This document shows, piece by piece, positions 1 through 10,441 of a stretch of DNA of 64,000 bases; the first letter of the stretch is position 1, and each line of letters starts with the position of its first letter. The DNA lies in the NCBI GenBank assembly GCA_964569795.1, contig CAZMVB010000008.1, forward strand, positions 62,001 to 126,000. The letters are read 5' to 3'. The stretch is from JAHJDS01 sp964569795. Its GTDB lineage: Bacteria; Desulfobacterota; Desulfarculia; Desulfarculales; JAHJDS01. Below the pieces are notes generated by a model, which ran no database searches, was not told the DNA's origin, and saw only the letters and a program-made list of their open reading frames with translations. Both the position numbers and the translations under genes were made by a program.

Positions 1-1807
<1,807 letters not shown>

Positions 1808-1871
1808 TCCTTACGGCCGCTTAGACCCGCCCCATTCAGCCCGGGCAGGACCGGGAACATGCCCCCCCGGA

Positions 1872-2477
1872 TCATTCCCCTCTTAGGGACTTGGCCTTGG
1901 CCCAATCCGCCGCGGCTTTGGCCTTTTCCCCCATGCGCTCGTGGGTCCAGGCCCGAAACCTGAAGGCCGTGGCCGACCCGGGATTGAGCTTGATCGCCTC
2001 GGAAAAATCGGCCAGGGCGGCCTTGTTGTTGCCCAGCAGGGACCAGGCGAATCCGCGGCCGATGAAGGTCAGGTAGGACTTGGGGTTGAGCTTGGCCGCC
2101 CGGGTGAATGACTGGACCGCCTCCTGGTACCGGCCCAGGCGGCCCAGGCTCAGGCCCCGGTTGTGCCAGGCCCGCCAGTTGTCCGGCTCGAGTTTCAGGA
2201 GCTGGTCGTAGTCCTTGACCGCCTCGGCGTAGCGCTTCATGCGGTCCAGGGCGAATCCCCGCCAGGCGTAATACAGACCGGTCTTCGGCGCCAGCTCGAC
2301 CGCCCGGGTGAAGAGATGGGCCGCCCGTTTGTAGTCGCCCTCCCGGAAGGCGGCCCGGCCCTGCTCGAACAGTTTTCGCGAGGCCAGCGCCGGATCCGGA
2401 CCGGCCGACCTGGCCGACCCGGCCAGACCCAGCAGGACCAATCCCAGCACCAAGGCCATCACTCGCCGACGCCCCAT
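1872..2477 (-). CDS. Exported TPR-repeat protein
   Basis: Predicted 201-residue protein with a signal peptide (MGRRRVMALVLGLVLLGLAG) followed by about four tetratricopeptide repeats with the usual W/Y, G, A and P pattern, including WRGFALDRMKRYAEAVKDYD and WHNRGLSLGRLGRYQEAV. TPR proteins act as protein-protein scaffolds; this one should be periplasmic. The ATG at 2477 is preferred over the upstream ATG at 2516 because a GGGAGGA ribosome-binding site lies just before it and the signal peptide starts there. It is divergent from a related TPR gene at 2637, which suggests local duplication. The precise partner is unknown. Confidence 0.8.
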   Translation of the reverse strand: MGRRRVMALVLGLVLLGLAGSARSAGPDPALASRKLFEQGRAAFREGDYKRAAHLFTRAVELAPKTGLYYAWRGFALDRMKRYAEAVKDYDQLLKLEPDNWRAWHNRGLSLGRLGRYQEAVQSFTRAAKLNPKSYLTFIGRGFAWSLLGNNKAALADFSEAIKLNPGSATAFRFRAWTHERMGEKAKAAADWAKAKSLRGE

Positions 2478-2505
2478 GATTCCTCCCGGACAGATGAGTG
2501 GGACC

Positions 2506-2535
2506 ATTGTAGCCAAGGGACGGGCGCCCGGTCAA
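2506..2535 (-). promoter_or_regulatory. Sigma-70 type promoter for the TPR gene at 1872-2477
   Basis: On the minus strand, TTGACC (2530-2535) and TACAAT (2506-2511) are separated by 18 bases. The predicted transcript starts close to 2500 and gives a short leader ending in the GGGAGGA ribosome-binding site. This fits the ATG at 2477 rather than the one at 2516. Confidence 0.6.
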
Positions 2536-2575
2536 CGGGCGCGGCCCGGACGCACCTTGCGGACCCAAGATTAAT

Positions 2576-2605
2576 TTGCGTCGCCTCGAGACGGACGTCT
2601 ATACT
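2576..2605 (+). promoter_or_regulatory. Sigma-70 type promoter for the TPR gene at 2637-3665
   Basis: TTGCGT (2576-2581) and TATACT (2600-2605) are separated by 18 bases, about 30 bases before the gene's AAAGGAG ribosome-binding site at 2621-2627. It lies back to back with the promoter of the divergent TPR gene. Confidence 0.6.
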
Positions 2606-2636
2606 TTTCCTGTCGTAATTAAAGGAGCGACGCGAA

Positions 2637-3665
2637 ATGAGACGAATCCTGGTCCTGATCGCCTTGGCCGGCCTGCTGGCCGGACCGGTCGCGGCCGCCG
2701 CCTCGGGGCGGGCCGGACAACTGGTCCGCCTGGCCTATACGGACCTGACCCGGGGGCAATACGCCGCCGCCCTGGCCCGGCTGAACGCGGCCCTGCGGAT
2801 CAAGCCGGATTACCCGGCGGCCTGGGCCTACCGCTGTTTCGCCCGCCTCCAGCTGAATCAGGACCGGGCCGCAGTTAGCGACTGCTCCCGGGCCATCGGT
2901 CTGGCCCCGGGCAAGGGACGTCCCTACATCTGGCGGGGCTTCGCCTGGCAGCGGCTGGGCGAGCCGGAAAAGGCGGCCCGGGATTTCGGCCGGGCCATGG
3001 TCCTTCGGCCCAGGGATTACCGGGCCCCCTTTTACCGGGGCACCGTCTGGTTTTCTCTCGGAAAACTGGCCCGGGCCGAGGCCGATTACACCCGAAGCCT
3101 TACGATCAAACCCGACTTTATCCCGGCCCTGGTCAGGCGGGGCATGGCCCGGGCCATGCGCAAAAAGTACCTGCCGGCCCTGGACGACTGGGACAAGGCG
3201 ATCAACCTCGCCCCCAAGGACGACCGCATCCTCCATTACCGGGCCTCGCTGTTTTTGGTCCGGGGCAATTACGACCTGGCGATCAAGGACTATGACGTCG
3301 CCCTCAGGCTGCGGCCCAACTGGGCCGAGTACTGGTTCAGCCGGGGCTACGCCTATTTGAAATTGAAGAAATACGCCGCGGCCATCAGCGACTTCTCCCA
3401 GGCCATCCGCTATCAGCCGAAACACAGCCTGGCCTATTTCGATCGGGGCTATGCCTTCAAGGCCTCGGGCAACGTCCGGGCCGCCGAGGCGGACTTCGCC
3501 GCCTTCGGCCGTCTGGAGGGCATCAAGGACCCGGCCCAGGCCCCCATCGAGAAACCGGCCCTGGTCGAGGAACTGGAGCGTTCCCGGGTCAGCCGCTGGC
3601 TGAAACGGGTCGAGTCCTCTCGCTGGTTCCGACGGATCAAGAGCGGCGATTTCCTGCGCAAATAA
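2637..3665 (+). CDS. Exported TPR-repeat protein, larger paralogue
   Basis: 342 residues. A signal peptide (MRRILVLIALAGLLAGPVAA) is followed by roughly seven to eight TPR units, for example WAYRCFARLQLNQDRAAVSD, YIWRGFAWQRLGEPEKAARD and YWFSRGYAYLKLKKYAAAIS. The C-terminal 60 residues are basic and not TPR-like. The AAAGGAG at 2621-2627 fixes the ATG start. Its repeats resemble those of the divergent gene at 1872-2477 and of the TPR proteins near 44.1 and 50.8 kb, so it belongs to an expanded family in this genome. Likely a periplasmic scaffold; the partner cannot be read from the sequence. Confidence 0.85.
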   Translation: MRRILVLIALAGLLAGPVAAAASGRAGQLVRLAYTDLTRGQYAAALARLNAALRIKPDYPAAWAYRCFARLQLNQDRAAVSDCSRAIGLAPGKGRPYIWRGFAWQRLGEPEKAARDFGRAMVLRPRDYRAPFYRGTVWFSLGKLARAEADYTRSLTIKPDFIPALVRRGMARAMRKKYLPALDDWDKAINLAPKDDRILHYRASLFLVRGNYDLAIKDYDVALRLRPNWAEYWFSRGYAYLKLKKYAAAISDFSQAIRYQPKHSLAYFDRGYAFKASGNVRAAEADFAAFGRLEGIKDPAQAPIEKPALVEELERSRVSRWLKRVESSRWFRRIKSGDFLRK

Positions 3666-3740
3666 TATTCTTCCCGGGCTGGCGACCTCGGTTTTTCCTG
3701 GTAGTATTTAAAAAACCGGAAAAACTGGAGGCGTGCGGAC

Positions 3741-4325
3741 GTGTCCATCTTGACCAGGTTGAAGACCCCCTGTTTTTCGGCCGGCGGCCGGCCCGATCTG
3801 GACCCGGACGAATATATTTTAAAGGTTACCGGACTGGCTTCCCGATCCCGGGAATTCACTTGGAGTGAATTGACAAATTTTACGGTTTCACGGGTAAACG
3901 CCCGGCTGACCTCGGTCTCGGGCTGGTCGGTCCGGGCGGTGTGGGAGGGGGTCCTGTGGCGGGACTTCGCGGCCGAGGTGAAGCCCGAGGCCGATCACGC
4001 CACGTTCAAGAGCGCCGGCGGGGGATACGAGACCACCATCTCCCTCGAAGACCTGGACCACCCCCGGGTGCTCATCTGCTGGGGCGTGGACGGCGAGCCT
4101 CTCGAGGCGGACTACGGCGGCCCGGTGCGGATGATCGTGCCCCATCTCTACGGGTACAAGTCGGCCAAGTGGCTCAGCGAAATCGAGTTTGTCACGGGGA
4201 TGCGGGGCGGCTACTGGGAGGACCGGGGCTACACCCGCGACGGCCTCATCGAGCCTGGTTTTACGCTGGACGTGAACACCGGGCAAAAGAGGCCGATCAA
4301 GGGCGGCGAGGTGACCGAGTTTTAG
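3741..4325 (+). CDS. Sulfite-oxidase-fold (molybdopterin-binding) protein without the Mo-ligand cysteine
   Basis: 194-residue cytoplasmic protein of the oxidoreductase molybdopterin-binding domain family (SUOX/YuiH-like). Family landmarks are YILKVTGL, the LEDLD loop, DGEPLEADYGGPVRMIVPHLYGYKSAKWL and the C-terminal GYWEDRGY. In this family the molybdenum is normally held by a Cys in a motif like HCVTRWS; here the aligned segment is TSVSGWS with Ser58 (codon TCG), so the ligand is apparently missing. No signal peptide is seen. The GTG start has GGAGG nine bases upstream. The 3' end overlaps the convergent hydrolase gene by 29 bases. It may bind a pterin without the usual redox chemistry, or use another ligand. 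Confidence 0.85.
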   Translation: MSILTRLKTPCFSAGGRPDLDPDEYILKVTGLASRSREFTWSELTNFTVSRVNARLTSVSGWSVRAVWEGVLWRDFAAEVKPEADHATFKSAGGGYETTISLEDLDHPRVLICWGVDGEPLEADYGGPVRMIVPHLYGYKSAKWLSEIEFVTGMRGGYWEDRGYTRDGLIEPGFTLDVNTGQKRPIKGGEVTEF

Positions 4326-5472
4326 CCCGGGCCGGCGCGAACGGCGGCCGGGAGGCCAGGTAGTCGGCCACCGCCCGACCCAGGGCCCGGGAACCGGCCA
4401 CGGTGTAGTGGCAGGCGTCGCTGAAATTGGTCAGATTTTTCTTTATCAGGCGGGCCACGTCGATATATTCGACTCCCTGCTCTCGGCACACCCTGATCAG
4501 GGTCTGGTTGTACCTGGCCATGCCCCGGGCCAGGGCCCCGGTGGTGTAATACTCGGCCCCGGGCTTGGCCTGATACTCGCCCACTCCGCCCAGCCACAGC
4601 AGGCGCACCTCGGCCGGCGGCATCTTGTCCTTCCACATGGTGGGCTGGGTCAGGAAGATGGGGCGGACGTGCCTGGCCCGGCACAGGGCGATGATCTGCT
4701 TGATGTTCCGGGCGTATTCGGCCAGGGCCGATTTCAGGTCGGGCAATTTGGAGCGAAAGACCTTGGCCTCCCGGCGATGACGCCGCCAGCGGGGGGTCGG
4801 GTCATCGGTCGGCGGCTTGGGGGGCCAGAGTGTGTGCTTGAGCCGGCGCAGGGCCTGATACAGGGCCAGGTTCTTGGGAAATGGCTCCCAGGATCGGGGC
4901 CTGACCTTGAAGGCGTGGCGGACCTGGTGTCTCAGGCCGGCCCGGCTTGATAAAAAATTCGGATTGTACCGGAAATCGCGCATCAGGCGCAGGCTGAGAT
5001 CGTTTATCCCGATCAAGAAGATGGCTGCGTTTATACGGGGATACTGAGTCAGCAGGTATTTGACCTGAAGGACGTGGTCCCGGGTGTTCAGCCCGCTCAG
5101 GCCGACGTTGCCCACCCAGATCTTCTGTCCGGTTCGCCGCCGGACAATGGTCTGGACCAGGTAGGGCCAGGTCGCCTCCAGGGCCAGGTCAAAGCACTCG
5201 GTGGTCGAGCCGCCGATGGCCAGGATCCGGTAGGTCTGGTCCGGCCGAAACTCGTCGCCGCGGATGCCGGCCGAGTTGATGAAGAAGTCCACCTGAGGGC
5301 TGGCCCCGGGGTAGATCTTGGGGTCAGGGCGATAGCTGAATTTGTACCCTGGCGGCCAGACGTAGAACCGGTCCCCCCCGGGGACGGCCCAGCGCAGAAG
5401 GAACTCGGCGGCCACCAGGGACACGACCAGGCTGATGACAATCAAGATCGCCTTGGCGCGCCAGCCTTTCAT
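4297..5472 (-). CDS. SGNH/GDSL-type hydrolase with N-terminal membrane anchor
   Basis: 391 residues. A single hydrophobic segment at residues 8-24 anchors or exports the protein. The SGNH blocks are in order: GGSTTE with the nucleophile Ser (block I), GNVGLSG (block II), GIND (block III) and DACHYTVAGS with the Asp/His pair (block V). Such enzymes are esterases or O-acyl hydrolases, often acting on cell-envelope sugars or lipids. The ATG at 5472 is preceded by GGAGA eight bases upstream. The gene is convergent with the molybdopterin-fold gene. Substrate cannot be assigned; an acyltransferase-linked role is possible. Confidence 0.8.
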   Translation of the reverse strand: MKGWRAKAILIVISLVVSLVAAEFLLRWAVPGGDRFYVWPPGYKFSYRPDPKIYPGASPQVDFFINSAGIRGDEFRPDQTYRILAIGGSTTECFDLALEATWPYLVQTIVRRRTGQKIWVGNVGLSGLNTRDHVLQVKYLLTQYPRINAAIFLIGINDLSLRLMRDFRYNPNFLSSRAGLRHQVRHAFKVRPRSWEPFPKNLALYQALRRLKHTLWPPKPPTDDPTPRWRRHRREAKVFRSKLPDLKSALAEYARNIKQIIALCRARHVRPIFLTQPTMWKDKMPPAEVRLLWLGGVGEYQAKPGAEYYTTGALARGMARYNQTLIRVCREQGVEYIDVARLIKKNLTNFSDACHYTVAGSRALGRAVADYLASRPPFAPARAKTRSPRRP

Positions 5473-5503
5473 GGATCAGTCTCCGTGGTCTGCGGTTCCG
5501 GTC

Positions 5504-5533
5504 AATATGACGCCAATGTAAGTTTGGTGTCAA
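5504..5533 (-). promoter_or_regulatory. Sigma-70 type promoter for the SGNH hydrolase gene
   Basis: On the minus strand, TTGACA (5528-5533) is followed after 18 bases by CATATT (5504-5509), about 30 bases before the start codon at 5472. Confidence 0.5.
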
Positions 5534-5592
5534 CAACCGGCCGGCCGGTGCCTGACCGGGACGGCCGGTCGATGGTCACCCTTATTTAAATT

Positions 5593-6219
5593 TTATGGCG
5601 CGGGCGGAGTCAGAAATTTCTTGAGGATCGCCTCGCGGCGACGGTTCTCGGCGGGCAGCTGTTTTCGTAAACGATCGATCAGCTCCGGGGTGAACTTGAT
5701 CGCCCGGCCGCTCAGACGCACCGGCTTTTTGGCCGCGATCAGGGCCATGATCCGCCGGTTGGTCTCGACGATCCGCGAGGCCAGCTTGGCCGTCCGGGGG
5801 TCCACCCCCTGGTACAGCTCGATCAGTTTCACCTCCAGGGCGGCCCTGGTTTTGGACCGGCGAGGCTTGCCGGTCTTGATCGAGGCCAGGGCGTCGTCCA
5901 GAAAGGCCACCTGGTACTTCTTGAGCAGCCGGTTGTAGGCCCACAAGAAGCCGATGATCTTGAGCCGTTCGTCCCGATCGACCTTGTTCAGGGCCGCCCA
6001 GAACCGCTGCCGAGTCGCTTCGTCCAGCCGGGAGGGATTGGTGAACAGCCGTTCCACCACCCGGGAGATGGTCCCCTCGGGCCGGCTGACCTCCGGCCCC
6101 GATGGTTTCTGGAACCGGGAGGTGTACTTGTAAACGGCAAAGGCCCCGAAGACCACTGCCACGGCCAGCATCATCACCAGCATCGACCGCCGGGTGTTCA
6201 TCTTCATTAAATCGGCCAT
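5593..6219 (-). CDS. Uncharacterised single-pass membrane protein
   Basis: 208 residues that I do not recognise. A basic N-terminus and one hydrophobic segment (residues 13-28, MLVMMLAVAVVFGAFAVY) suggest an N-in anchored or exported protein. The rest is soluble, rich in Arg, Lys, Leu and Ala, and probably helical. No Cys or catalytic motif stands out. Methionines at residues 5 and 7 are alternative starts; the ribosome-binding site before 6219 (AAGAAG) is weak. It lies alone between the hydrolase and icmF. Confidence 0.6.
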   Translation of the reverse strand: MADLMKMNTRRSMLVMMLAVAVVFGAFAVYKYTSRFQKPSGPEVSRPEGTISRVVERLFTNPSRLDEATRQRFWAALNKVDRDERLKIIGFLWAYNRLLKKYQVAFLDDALASIKTGKPRRSKTRAALEVKLIELYQGVDPRTAKLASRIVETNRRIMALIAAKKPVRLSGRAIKFTPELIDRLRKQLPAENRRREAILKKFLTPPAP

Positions 6220-6304
6220 TCGTAACTTCTTTGTGGTTCGGGTTTATCTGATAATGGACCCCTCGGCACTGATAGACTTTCTACTCCATGGGCAAACAGC
6301 GTCG

Positions 6305-9300
6305 TCACATACCTCTTCTGTACTGACCCCCCACCTCAAACAACGCCCGGGTGATCTGGCCCAGGCTGCAGACCCGGACCGTGTCCATGAGTTCGGCGAA
6401 GATGTTCCTGCCGGACAGGGCGGTCTGCTTGAGGCGGTCCAGGGCGGCCGGGGCCTCGGCCTCGTGCCGGTGATGGAACTCGCGCAGCCGGGTCAGTTGG
6501 GACTGTTTTTCTTCCTCGGTGGCCCGGGCCAGCTCGACAAAGCACTGGGCCTCCTCGTAGTCCTGGTTGGGATTGCGGAAGGTGTTGACCCCGATGATCG
6601 GCAGGTCGCCGGTGTGCTTCAGGATCTCGTAGTAGATGGATTCCTCCTGGATCTTGCCGCGCTGGTAGCCGGTCTCCATGGCCCCCAGGACCCCTCCCCG
6701 CTCGGCCAGGCGCTCGAATTCGGACAGGACCGCCTCCTCGACCAGCCGGGTCAGCTCCTCGACGATGAAGCTGCCCTGGTACGGGTTCTCGTTCTTGGCC
6801 AGGCCCCACTCCCGGTTGATGATCAATTGGATGGCCAGGGCCCGGCGGACCGATTCCTCGGTCGGGGTGGTGATGGCCTCGTCAAAGGCGTTGGTGTGCA
6901 GGCTCTGGCAGTTGTCATAGACCGCGCACAGGGCCTGGAGCGTGGTCCGGATGTCGTTGAACTGGATCTCCTGGCTGTGCAGCGACCGGCCCGATGTCTG
7001 GATGTGATACTTGAGCATCTGGGACCGCGGTCCCCCGCCGTACAGGTCCCGGAGGGCGATGGCCCAGACGCGCCGGGCCACCCGGCCGATGACCGTGTAC
7101 TCGGGGTCCATGCCGTTGCTGAAAAAGAAGGACAGGTTCGGGGCGAAAGAGTCGATGGGCATCCCCCTGGACAAATAGTACTCGACATAGGTGAAGCCGT
7201 TGGCCAGGGTGAAGGCCAGCTGGGTGATGGGGTTGGCCCCGGCCTCGGCGATGTGATAGCCCGAGATGGACACCGAATAGAAATTGCGGACGTTTTCGTC
7301 GATGAAGTACTGCTGGATGTCGCCCATCATTTTCAGGGCGAACTCGACCGAGAACAGGCAGGTGTTCTGTCCCTGATCCTCCTTGAGGATGTCGGCCTGG
7401 ACCGTGCCCCGGACGTTTTCCAGGGCGTAGCTCTTGATTTTCCGGTACTCGTCCGGCTCGGGGTCGCGGTTCTGCTCGGCCTTGAATTTGGCGACCTGCT
7501 GGTCGATGGCCGCGTTGAAGAAGAAGGCCAGCATCATCGGCGCCGGGCCGTTGATGGTCATGGACACCGAGGTGGACGGGGCGCAGAGGTCGAAGCCGTC
7601 ATAGAGGACCTTGGCGTCCTCGTAGGTGCAGACGCTGACGCCCGAGGTGCCGACCTTGCCGTAGATGTCGGGCTGCTCGTCCGGGTCGGTGCCGTAGAGG
7701 GTCACCGAGTCAAAGGCGGTGGACAGGCGCTTGGCCTCGCTGTACTCGGACAGGAGCTTGAAGCGGCGGTTGGTCCGGGCCGGGTCGCCCTCGCCGGCGA
7801 ACATCCGGGTCGGGTCCTCGCCGGTCCGCTTGAAGGGAAACACCCCGGCGGTGTATGGGAACTGTCCCGGGACGTTCTCCTCGCGCAGCCAGCGGTAGGT
7901 CTCGCCCGGGTCCTCGAAGTCGGGCAGGACCACCTTGGGGATCTTCTGCCGGGCCAGGGACTCGGTGTACAGCGGGACCTTGATCTCCCGGTCCCGGACC
8001 CGATAGACGAACTCGTCACCCGAGTAGGCCTCCTTGAGGCGCGGCCAGGAGTTGAGCAGGTCAAAGGTGTCGTTGTCCATGGCCTTGCGGGCCGCCTCGA
8101 CCTCGGCCTTCAATTTTTCAACGGCCTCGGGGTAACCCTTTTGACTGAATTCCTCGGCCACGGTGTCCAAATGCCAGACCCGGCGGACCACGGCCGCCTG
8201 GTCCCGGGTGCGGCGGTGGTAGGACCGGACGGAATCGGCGATCTCGGCCAGGTACCGGGTCCGCTCGGGCGGGATGATGATCGTCTTGGACGACGAGATC
8301 CGGCCCGTGCCCCGGGGCAGGCGGGACTCGAAGGCGACCTCGGTCCGCTCGGCCAACAGGTCCAGGATGCCGTGGTAGAGGGCGGTCACGCCGTCGTCGT
8401 TGAACTTGGAGGCAATGGTCCCATAGACCGGCATGTCCTCGACGCTCTTGTCCCAGGCGTCCCGGTTGCGCTGGACCTGCTTGCGTACGTCCCGGACCGC
8501 GTCCTCGCCGCCCTTCTTCTCGAACTTGTTGACCGCGATCAGATCGGCGAAGTCGAGCATGTCGATCTTCTCGAGCTGGGAGGCGGCCCCGAACTCGGGC
8601 GTCATGACGTACAGCGAGGCGTCGGCCAGATCGACCACGCCGGTGTCCCCCTGACCGATGCCGGCCGTCTCGACGATGACCAGGTCAAAACCGGCCGCCT
8701 GGGTGACGGCGATGGCGTCGGCCAGGGCGTCGCTCAGTTCGGTGTGGGACTCGCGGGTGGCCAGGGAGCGCATGAACACCCGGGGATTTCCGAGAGAGTT
8801 CATCCGGATGCGGTCGCCCAGCAGGGCCCCCCCGGTCTTGCGCCGGCTGGGATCGACGCTGAGCACGGCCACGGTCTTTTCCCGGAAATCGTGGAGGAAC
8901 CTCAGGATCAGTTCGTCGGTCAACGACGACTTGCCCGCGCCCCCGGTCCCGGTGATCCCCAGGACCGGGACCCGGCGGGACCCGATCTTCTGCTTCATCG
9001 CCGCCCGCAGCGCCGCCAGGTGGCCGTTCTCGGCGGCCTTGGCCATTTCGACCGCGGTGATGATCCGGGCCACCTCGAGCTTGTTCTCGGGCGCCAGGTG
9101 CGCCAGGTCCAGGTCCTCGCGCTCGGTCACGGCCGGGTAGTCGATGCTCTCCACCAGGTGATTGATGATCCCCTGGAGGCCCAGCCTGGCCCCGTCCTCG
9201 GGGGAATAGATCCGGGCCACGCCATAGGCGTGCAGCTCCTTGATCTCATCGGGCACGATCACCCCGCCGCCGCCGCCGAAGACCTTGACGTGGTCCGCGC

Positions 9301-9574
9301 CCCGCTCCCTCAATAGATCGACCAGGTACTTGAAGAACTCCATGTGGCCGCCCTGGTAGCAGCTCACGGCCACGGCCTGGGCGTACTCGCAGACCGCGGC
9401 CTCGACGATCTCGGCCACCGACCGGTTGTGCCCCAGGTGAATAACTTCAACGCCGGTCCCCTGGAGGATCCGGCGCATGATGTTGATCGCCGCGTCGTGT
9501 CCGTCGAACAAGGACGTGGCGGTGACGACGCGGACGTGGTTGGCGGGCCTGTAGGGCGCTACATTGACGGTCAT
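6305..9574 (-). CDS. icmF: Fused isobutyryl-CoA mutase (IcmF)
   Basis: 1089 residues, the full IcmF layout. An N-terminal adenosylcobalamin-binding domain carries DGHDAAIN (base-off ligand His26). Next comes a MeaB-like G-protein chaperone domain with P-loop GTGGAGKSS (209-217) and DPSRRKTGGALLGDR. A linker leads to the TIM-barrel mutase domain from about residue 510 (STAFDSVTLYG, NGPAPMMLAFFFNAAID). IcmF interconverts acyl-CoAs such as isobutyryl- and n-butyryl-CoA by B12 radical chemistry. Phe579 and Gln736 fall, by my alignment, where methylmalonyl-CoA mutase has Tyr89 and Arg207, which argues for an uncharged acyl substrate. GGGGGAGG precedes the ATG, which overlaps the tetR stop as ATGA, so the two are co-translated. 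Confidence 0.95.
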   Translation of the reverse strand: MTVNVAPYRPANHVRVVTATSLFDGHDAAINIMRRILQGTGVEVIHLGHNRSVAEIVEAAVCEYAQAVAVSCYQGGHMEFFKYLVDLLRERGADHVKVFGGGGGVIVPDEIKELHAYGVARIYSPEDGARLGLQGIINHLVESIDYPAVTEREDLDLAHLAPENKLEVARIITAVEMAKAAENGHLAALRAAMKQKIGSRRVPVLGITGTGGAGKSSLTDELILRFLHDFREKTVAVLSVDPSRRKTGGALLGDRIRMNSLGNPRVFMRSLATRESHTELSDALADAIAVTQAAGFDLVIVETAGIGQGDTGVVDLADASLYVMTPEFGAASQLEKIDMLDFADLIAVNKFEKKGGEDAVRDVRKQVQRNRDAWDKSVEDMPVYGTIASKFNDDGVTALYHGILDLLAERTEVAFESRLPRGTGRISSSKTIIIPPERTRYLAEIADSVRSYHRRTRDQAAVVRRVWHLDTVAEEFSQKGYPEAVEKLKAEVEAARKAMDNDTFDLLNSWPRLKEAYSGDEFVYRVRDREIKVPLYTESLARQKIPKVVLPDFEDPGETYRWLREENVPGQFPYTAGVFPFKRTGEDPTRMFAGEGDPARTNRRFKLLSEYSEAKRLSTAFDSVTLYGTDPDEQPDIYGKVGTSGVSVCTYEDAKVLYDGFDLCAPSTSVSMTINGPAPMMLAFFFNAAIDQQVAKFKAEQNRDPEPDEYRKIKSYALENVRGTVQADILKEDQGQNTCLFSVEFALKMMGDIQQYFIDENVRNFYSVSISGYHIAEAGANPITQLAFTLANGFTYVEYYLSRGMPIDSFAPNLSFFFSNGMDPEYTVIGRVARRVWAIALRDLYGGGPRSQMLKYHIQTSGRSLHSQEIQFNDIRTTLQALCAVYDNCQSLHTNAFDEAITTPTEESVRRALAIQLIINREWGLAKNENPYQGSFIVEELTRLVEEAVLSEFERLAERGGVLGAMETGYQRGKIQEESIYYEILKHTGDLPIIGVNTFRNPNQDYEEAQCFVELARATEEEKQSQLTRLREFHHRHEAEAPAALDRLKQTALSGRNIFAELMDTVRVCSLGQITRALFEVGGQYRRGM

Positions 9575-10236
9575 GATCCTCCCCCGTCTTTTTCAGCGGC
9601 GAAAAGGTCGCCCACGATCAAATGGGTCTGCAGCCGGGTGTAATCCTCGATCGAGTATTTACCGCTCAAAAACCACCGCCGGAAGGTCCACATGTGGCCC
9701 AGGACGGTGATGTTGTGGGCCAGAAGCTCGATGGTCGCCTCGTCCAGGGGCGGCAGGTCGCCGTTTCCGGACAGCCGGGTCAGGACGTCCCTGATCAGGC
9801 CGGTGATCTCCACGTCGTTGTCCAGGACGTTTTTTCGCCACTCGGGCGGCAGGCTCTTGGCCTCCTGGTAGATGAGCAGGATGTGGTCGCTCATCCGATG
9901 ACAGACCGCAAAAAACTCGGCGATGACCGCGGCCAGGGCCTGGCGGCCGCCGGCGGCCCGGGCCACCCCCTCGGCGATGGACTTGGCCATCTCGGCGTGA
10001 ATCGCGTCGCAGACCAGATAAAGCACGTCCTCCTTGGAGGCGACGTATTCGTAGAGCGTGCCGGTCGAAAAACCGGCCGCCCGGGCGATCTGGCGGGTGG
10101 TCGTCTTGTGAAAACCCTGCTTGATGAACAGATGGACCGCGGCGTCGATGATCTGGCGGCGACGCCGGGCCACCAGGTCCTGATCCTTGACCTGGGTCGG
10201 GACCCTGGTGGTGCGTTCAAGCATGGGATCGGCCAT
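9571..10236 (-). CDS. TetR/AcrR-family regulator of the icmF operon
   Basis: 221 residues. The N-terminal helix-turn-helix is typical: RRRQIIDAAVHLFIKQGFHK, TTTRQIARAAGFSTGTLYEY and VASKEDVLYLV, roughly residues 24-75. The C-terminal helical domain probably binds an acyl-CoA or related ligand. It is the first gene of an operon with icmF (four-base ATGA overlap). A palindrome next to the -10 box upstream suggests autoregulation and control of icmF. Such TetR proteins commonly control branched-chain or fatty acid catabolism in their neighbourhood. Confidence 0.9.
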   Translation of the reverse strand: MADPMLERTTRVPTQVKDQDLVARRRRQIIDAAVHLFIKQGFHKTTTRQIARAAGFSTGTLYEYVASKEDVLYLVCDAIHAEMAKSIAEGVARAAGGRQALAAVIAEFFAVCHRMSDHILLIYQEAKSLPPEWRKNVLDNDVEITGLIRDVLTRLSGNGDLPPLDEATIELLAHNITVLGHMWTFRRWFLSGKYSIEDYTRLQTHLIVGDLFAAEKDGGGS

Positions 10237-10386
10237 GGTGCGCCGCCTGTGTTGGTCTGCGTCCGGTATCGACCAAGACGCCCGGAAACGACGCCAGAAC
10301 AGGAAGACAATTTTAATACGGTCACCGCGTCGTTGAGTGACCGAATCACCGCCCCGAGCCGCGGTTGTATGTTCCGGCCCGGCTTG

Positions 10387-10406
10387 CTGACTGAGCGCTC
10401 GGTCAG
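10387..10406. promoter_or_regulatory. Palindromic TetR-type operator
   Basis: CTGACTGAGCGCTCGGTCAG is a 20-base near-perfect palindrome centred between 10396 and 10397, with a GAGCGCTC core. It sits directly downstream of the minus-strand -10 box of the tetR-icmF operon. Position and symmetry make it the probable binding site of the TetR product. Confidence 0.7.
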
Positions 10407-10441
10407 ATTATAGTCTAGGCCGAAATCCGGCCCGGTGTCAA
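10407..10441 (-). promoter_or_regulatory. Promoter of the tetR-icmF operon
   Basis: The minus strand shows a consensus TTGACA (10436-10441). Two -10 candidates overlap: TAGACT (10412-10417, 18-base spacing) and a perfect TATAAT (10407-10412, 23-base spacing). The operator adjoins at once, so repressor binding would block transcription. The leader to the ATG at 10236 would be about 160 bases. Confidence 0.6.

Noticed and set aside
6194..9316. Open frame of 1040 codons opposite icmF
   Set aside because: It is a high-GC shadow of icmF on the other strand: no ribosome-binding site, no recognisable domain, and composition dominated by Gly, Asp, Val and Leu as expected from antisense of a GC-rich gene.
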